Assembly (NCBI RefSeq): GCF_900112605.1
Contig: NZ_FOMJ01000010.1
Span: 34,973-98,972, forward strand
Source of the DNA: Thiohalospira halophila DSM 15071
Lineage (GTDB): Bacteria > Pseudomonadota > Gammaproteobacteria > Thiohalospirales > Thiohalospiraceae
Direction: 5' to 3'
Length of the DNA: 64,000 nt
Shown: in pieces, positions 61,350-64,000 of the stretch
Numbering within the stretch: position 1 is the stretch's first letter
Layout: every line of letters begins with the position of its first letter
Position numbers and translations under genes: made by a program
The notes under the pieces: generated by a model
The model's input: only the letters and a program-made list of their open reading frames with translations
What the model was told of the DNA's origin: nothing
Databases searched by the model: none

Positions 61350-61999
61350 GGCGCCAGCCGGTAGACGGTCTCGCGCAGCGCCGTGAGGCCGCGGTCGCGG
61401 AAGTGCGGCTGCTCGTCCAGCACGGCCGCCTGCCAGAGCCGCTCCACCCGCCAGATGTCGGTATAGAGGGCACGGACCTCGTCCTCGCTCACCGGGAAGG
61501 GAGGCCCGTCCATCTCCGCCGGGTCGTACTCCAGGGTCACCAGCAGGGTCTGGGCCCAGCCGGGTAGGATGGCCTTGAGGTGGGCGGCATAATCGGCGCG
61601 CATGGAGGGCGGCAGGGCGATGAGGGAGGCGCGGTCGAAGACCCCGGCGCAGCCGGCCACCTCCTCCTCGGTGATATCGAAGAAGTCCCCGCGGATGATG
61701 GTGAAGCCGTCCTCACGCCAGTATTCGCGATCCTCGAACTGCTCCACCACCGGGCGCAGGTCGTTCTCGGCGAAGAAATCGCGCACGGCGATGGCCGAGA
61801 CCTCCACCGCGACCACCTCGTGGCCCTGGGCGCGCAGCCAGAGCAGATCCCGCGCCTTGCCGCACAGCGGCACGAAGACCCGCGCCCCCGGTGCCAGGTC
61901 GAGCTGGTGCCAGTAGTTCTCCAGGTGGGTATTCACCCGCCCCTCGTGGAAGCCGATACGGTTGTTCTGCCACCGCTCCAGCCAGAAGGCGTTGTCCAT
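61343..61999 (-). CDS. tpm: Thiopurine S-methyltransferase
   Basis: A 218-residue SAM-dependent methyltransferase of the TPMT family, which methylates thiopurines and, in bacteria, selenium and tellurium compounds. The opening WLERWQNNRIGFHEGRVN (about 6-23), the SAM-binding VFVPLCGKARDLLWL (about 41-55) and a downstream FDRASLIALPP (about 125-135) are characteristic. It follows the CbiM-like gene by 4 bases and is convergent with the sulfotransferase gene. Confidence 0.94.
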   Translation of the reverse strand: MDNAFWLERWQNNRIGFHEGRVNTHLENYWHQLDLAPGARVFVPLCGKARDLLWLRAQGHEVVAVEVSAIAVRDFFAENDLRPVVEQFEDREYWREDGFTIIRGDFFDITEEEVAGCAGVFDRASLIALPPSMRADYAAHLKAILPGWAQTLLVTLEYDPAEMDGPPFPVSEDEVRALYTDIWRVERLWQAAVLDEQPHFRDRGLTALRETVYRLAPY

Positions 62000-62003
62000 G
62001 GGA

Positions 62004-62669
62004 CTATTTCCCCTTGATATAGCGCTCGTCCGAGAAGGTGGCCACCCAGTCCGGCCGGAAGACCACGGCCAGGGTCATCAGCATGCCGGTGAGGAAGGCC
62101 TCCGCAAACATGATCAGCGGCGTGAAGGCCAGGAAGTGGTCGAAGACCCGCTGCAGCGGATAGGCCCCGGTCACCACCAGGGTCAGCGCCGAGGCTACCG
62201 CGGTTACCCCCACCACCAGCGCCGCCCCGAAAAAGCCGCTGCCGTAGACGTAGATGAAGAAGTGGTCCGGCAGATAGCGCTCCTGCATGCGCAGGATGCT
62301 GAAGGTCAGGTAGACCGGCAGAACCGCCAGCAACAGGGCATTGAGCGAGACGCTGTGCCAGTCACCGAGCCCGTAGGCCGTAGCGCCGAAGACGGTGACG
62401 ATCATCCCCCACAGGCCGAAGGGCCAGCCGAACATCAGGGTGAACAGCGTCGCCCCGAGGAAATGGTAGTGCAGCCCCTCGGAGGCGGAGACATTGATCG
62501 CCCAGAGGATGAGCAGGCTCACCGTGAAGCCCGCCAGCACGTGGATGAAGGGCCGCTCCTGCAGTTGTCGCCAGGGTGTCGTCCACACCAGATAGAGCAC
62601 CAGGACGCCGAAGAGCAAATGGCTGAGCCACAGCCAGAGATCGGGGACCAGATCCGCGGTGATGTTCAT
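62004..62669 (-). CDS. CbiM-like energy-coupling permease family protein
   Basis: A 221-residue integral membrane protein with six to seven hydrophobic segments and conserved histidines near the start of the second and third (ERPFIHVLAGF, EGLHYHFLGATLFTLMFG). It matches the COG3235/CbiM-related family annotated as energy-coupling factor permease. No ATPase or T-component gene is adjacent. No cobalamin riboswitch was seen upstream, so the metal or vitamin substrate is unknown. It precedes tpm on the same transcript. Confidence 0.75.
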   Translation of the reverse strand: MNITADLVPDLWLWLSHLLFGVLVLYLVWTTPWRQLQERPFIHVLAGFTVSLLILWAINVSASEGLHYHFLGATLFTLMFGWPFGLWGMIVTVFGATAYGLGDWHSVSLNALLLAVLPVYLTFSILRMQERYLPDHFFIYVYGSGFFGAALVVGVTAVASALTLVVTGAYPLQRVFDHFLAFTPLIMFAEAFLTGMLMTLAVVFRPDWVATFSDERYIKGK

Positions 62670-62871
62670 GGGCGCTCCCTCGGTTATCCCGTTCGATCCT
62701 CGCGCGGCGGCGGCGGCGAGTAAAGCGGCTCATCCGGAAAAGACCGCGGCAATCGGGAGGGGTTCCAGCAGGGCGGACAAAAAAGAAGGGCTGGCGGCGG
62801 CCAGCCCTGGAGGCAAAGCAAGCAAAGGGTTGAACCCCGCCGTAGCGGGGCGGATAGGTGCCCGACGGGCG
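62670..62871. other. Gene-free interval with terminator and GC hairpin
   Basis: The 202-base interval between the iscU stop and the CbiM-like gene holds the terminator at 62779-62808 and a small CCCCGC/GCGGGG hairpin (62835-62850). No riboswitch or small gene was recognised. Confidence 0.6.
62779..62808 (-). terminator. Rho-independent terminator after iscU
   Basis: On the minus strand AGGGCTGGC and GCCAGCCCT form a 9-bp stem around a 4-base loop, followed by TCTTTTTTG. It ends the hdrB-like/iscU transcript. Confidence 0.9.
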
Positions 62872-63294
62872 TCAGGCGCTGGCGGCCTCGGCGGGGGCGC
62901 TATCGGAGGCCGCTCCGGAGCTGTGGGACTCGTAGTCCTGGATGGCGGACTTGATGGCGTCCTCCGCCAGCACCGAGCAGTGGATCTTCACCGGCGGCAG
63001 CGCCAGCTCCTCGGCGATGTCCGTGTTCCGGATCTGCTGGGCCTCCTCCAGCGTCTTGCCCTTCACCCACTCGGTGAGCAGGCTGCTGGAGGCAATGGCC
63101 GAGCCGCAGCCGTAGGTCTTGAACTTGGCGTCCTCGATGACGCCCTCGTCGTTGACCTTGATCTGCAGCCGCATCACGTCCCCGCAGGCGGGGGCGCCGA
63201 CCATGCCGGTGCCCACCGACTCGTCGCCCTTCTCGAAGGCGCCGACGTTGCGCGGATGCTCGTAGTGGTCGATGACCTTGTCACTGTAAGCCAT
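62872..63294 (-). CDS. iscU: Iron-sulfur cluster scaffold protein IscU
   Basis: A 140-residue IscU-type scaffold on which Fe-S clusters are assembled. The three conserved cysteines are Cys37 (GAPACGD, with Asp39), Cys63 (TYGCGSA) and Cys106, and the HscA-recognition motif LPPVK is at about 99-103. The C-terminal 20 residues are Ala/Ser/Glu-rich and extend past the usual end. It lies 25 bases after the HdrB-like gene, without iscS, iscR or hscBA in view. It may be dedicated to maturing the clusters of its neighbours. Confidence 0.92.
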   Translation of the reverse strand: MAYSDKVIDHYEHPRNVGAFEKGDESVGTGMVGAPACGDVMRLQIKVNDEGVIEDAKFKTYGCGSAIASSSLLTEWVKGKTLEEAQQIRNTDIAEELALPPVKIHCSVLAEDAIKSAIQDYESHSSGAASDSAPAEAASA

Positions 63295-63319
63295 GTCCGT
63301 TACCTCCTGGTGTTGGCCG

Positions 63320-64000
63320 TTAGGCAGTGGAGCCGCTGACGGCGAGCTCCGGATTGTAGAGGTACTCGATGTTGCCGGCCTCGACTTCCTTGAGGTATTC
63401 CTCGAAGTCCTTCTTGGCGTCCGTCCAGCTGATGCCCATCTTCTCGACGAGCTCCTCGCACGGCGAGGCGTGCCACTGCAGCTGCACAATCTTGAACGGG
63501 TCCGCACCACACGCCAGCGCCGCAAACTGCACATCCGCCATGATGGGCATGCTGTACGCCTGCTCGTGCGCCTTGCCGATCCACTGGTTCTTGTCCATGG
63601 TCGTGATACAACCCGTATCAATCCCCAGCATCACGTCCGCCTGCGCCTCCTCGCGCGCCACCCGGATCTTGCGGTCCATGGTGAAGCTGCGCGTGAACTC
63701 GCGCTCGGAAATGATGTGCCGGAATCCGAAACCGCAGCAGTCGTACCACGTGGAGTAGTCAATGAGCTGCGCACCCATCGCCTGCACCAGCGAGGAGCCC
63801 GGCGCGGTGCGGTTGCCACCCATGACCTCCGGGTCGTAGATGGCATCCTCGTGCACCATCTTGTAGTAGTGGCACGCCGCGTGAACCGTCGCCCGGATGT
63901 GCGAGATGTCCTTGGTCTGCAGCTCCGAGGCAATCCGGTTGCGCATGACGTGCACCCACTCGGAGTAGTGGATGACCTCTTCCGGCAGCACGATCTTGCC
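63320..64000 (-). CDS. HdrB-like CCG-domain protein (partial, runs off the window)
   Basis: The 226 codons visible are the C-terminal part of a heterodisulfide reductase subunit B-like protein; the frame is open to the window edge and its start lies beyond 64000. A cysteine-rich CCG-type motif is seen in HAACHYY, YDCCGFG and GIDTGCITT. The last segment lacks the second cysteine of the usual CxxC. The tail after the domain (about 40 residues) is acidic. Related proteins work in sulfur-oxidising Hdr-like complexes, Qmo or type E succinate dehydrogenases. With IscU next to it, an Fe-S redox complex is likely. Confidence 0.8.
   Translation of the reverse strand, partial: GKIVLPEEVIHYSEWVHVMRNRIASELQTKDISHIRATVHAACHYYKMVHEDAIYDPEVMGGNRTAPGSSLVQAMGAQLIDYSTWYDCCGFGFRHIISEREFTRSFTMDRKIRVAREEAQADVMLGIDTGCITTMDKNQWIGKAHEQAYSMPIMADVQFAALACGADPFKIVQLQWHASPCEELVEKMGISWTDAKKDFEEYLKEVEAGNIEYLYNPELAVSGSTA

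Noticed and set aside
62670..62871. Cobalamin riboswitch before the CbiM-like gene
   Set aside because: No B12-box (GCCACTG-like) or other conserved core element is visible.

Overview
This window is a stretch of GC-rich gammaproteobacterial chromosome. The gene neighbourhoods (nuoA-N, secG-tpiA-glmM-folP-ftsH-rlmE, yhbY/greA, carBA-dapB, dnaJ-dnaK-grpE-hrcA, nadK-recN, fur/bamE, rnfH-ratA, smpB-ssrA) are arranged as in Gammaproteobacteria. A stand-alone periplasmic DsrE-type protein and an HdrB-like protein at the right edge would suit a sulfur-oxidising, possibly halophilic member of the Ectothiorhodospiraceae/Chromatiales, but the placement is an inference from gene content only.

Layout. 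1-1615 is the right end of a mobile element: a large serine recombinase whose reading frame runs into the 3' end of an initiator tRNA gene (1594-1670, minus). 1722-16569 is a complete 14-gene complex I operon (minus) with a DUF2818 gene at its end and a good sigma-70 promoter at its head. 16762-28232 holds protein export, glycolysis, cell-wall precursor, folate, proteolysis, rRNA methylation, transcript cleavage and carbamoyl-phosphate genes. 28371-34812 holds dapB, a Tat-exported DsrE-like protein and the heat-shock operon hrcA-grpE-dnaK-dnaJ, with a CIRCE operator at its head and two clear sigma-32 promoters inside it. 34952-41369 holds nadK, recN, fur/bamE, an amino-acid/Na+ symporter with ratA-rnfH, and smpB, followed by ssrA (tmRNA, 41420-41778).

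The 3' end of ssrA is occupied by a 7.3-kb integrative element (41779-49102). It carries a tyrosine integrase, an AlpA-like regulator, a PrimPol-SF3 helicase replication protein, a free-standing sigma-70 region 4 protein, an M41-like (HEAGH) zinc-peptidase-like protein and several small unknowns. Its ends show a 14-bp direct repeat, an attR core with perfect 6-bp inverted arms around 7 bp, and pairs of a GGYATRCCA-like motif at identical 12-bp spacing at both ends. The original ssrA terminator lies stranded beyond the right end of the element.

49339-53580 is a tightly coupled four-gene cluster: receiver-only response regulator, TPR/YaiO-type outer-membrane barrel, membrane-anchored HEAT-repeat protein and processive family-2 glycosyltransferase. 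It looks like a compact, uncharacterised synthase-dependent polysaccharide secretion system. recQ follows. 55561-60308 is a second unusual operon (minus): FemAB/GNAT-like acyltransferase, NodU-type carbamoyltransferase, small membrane protein, and an exported caspase-like protein with an EF-hand, divergent from a sulfotransferase. The window ends with a thiopurine methyltransferase, a CbiM-like membrane protein, an IscU and an edge-truncated HdrB-like protein.
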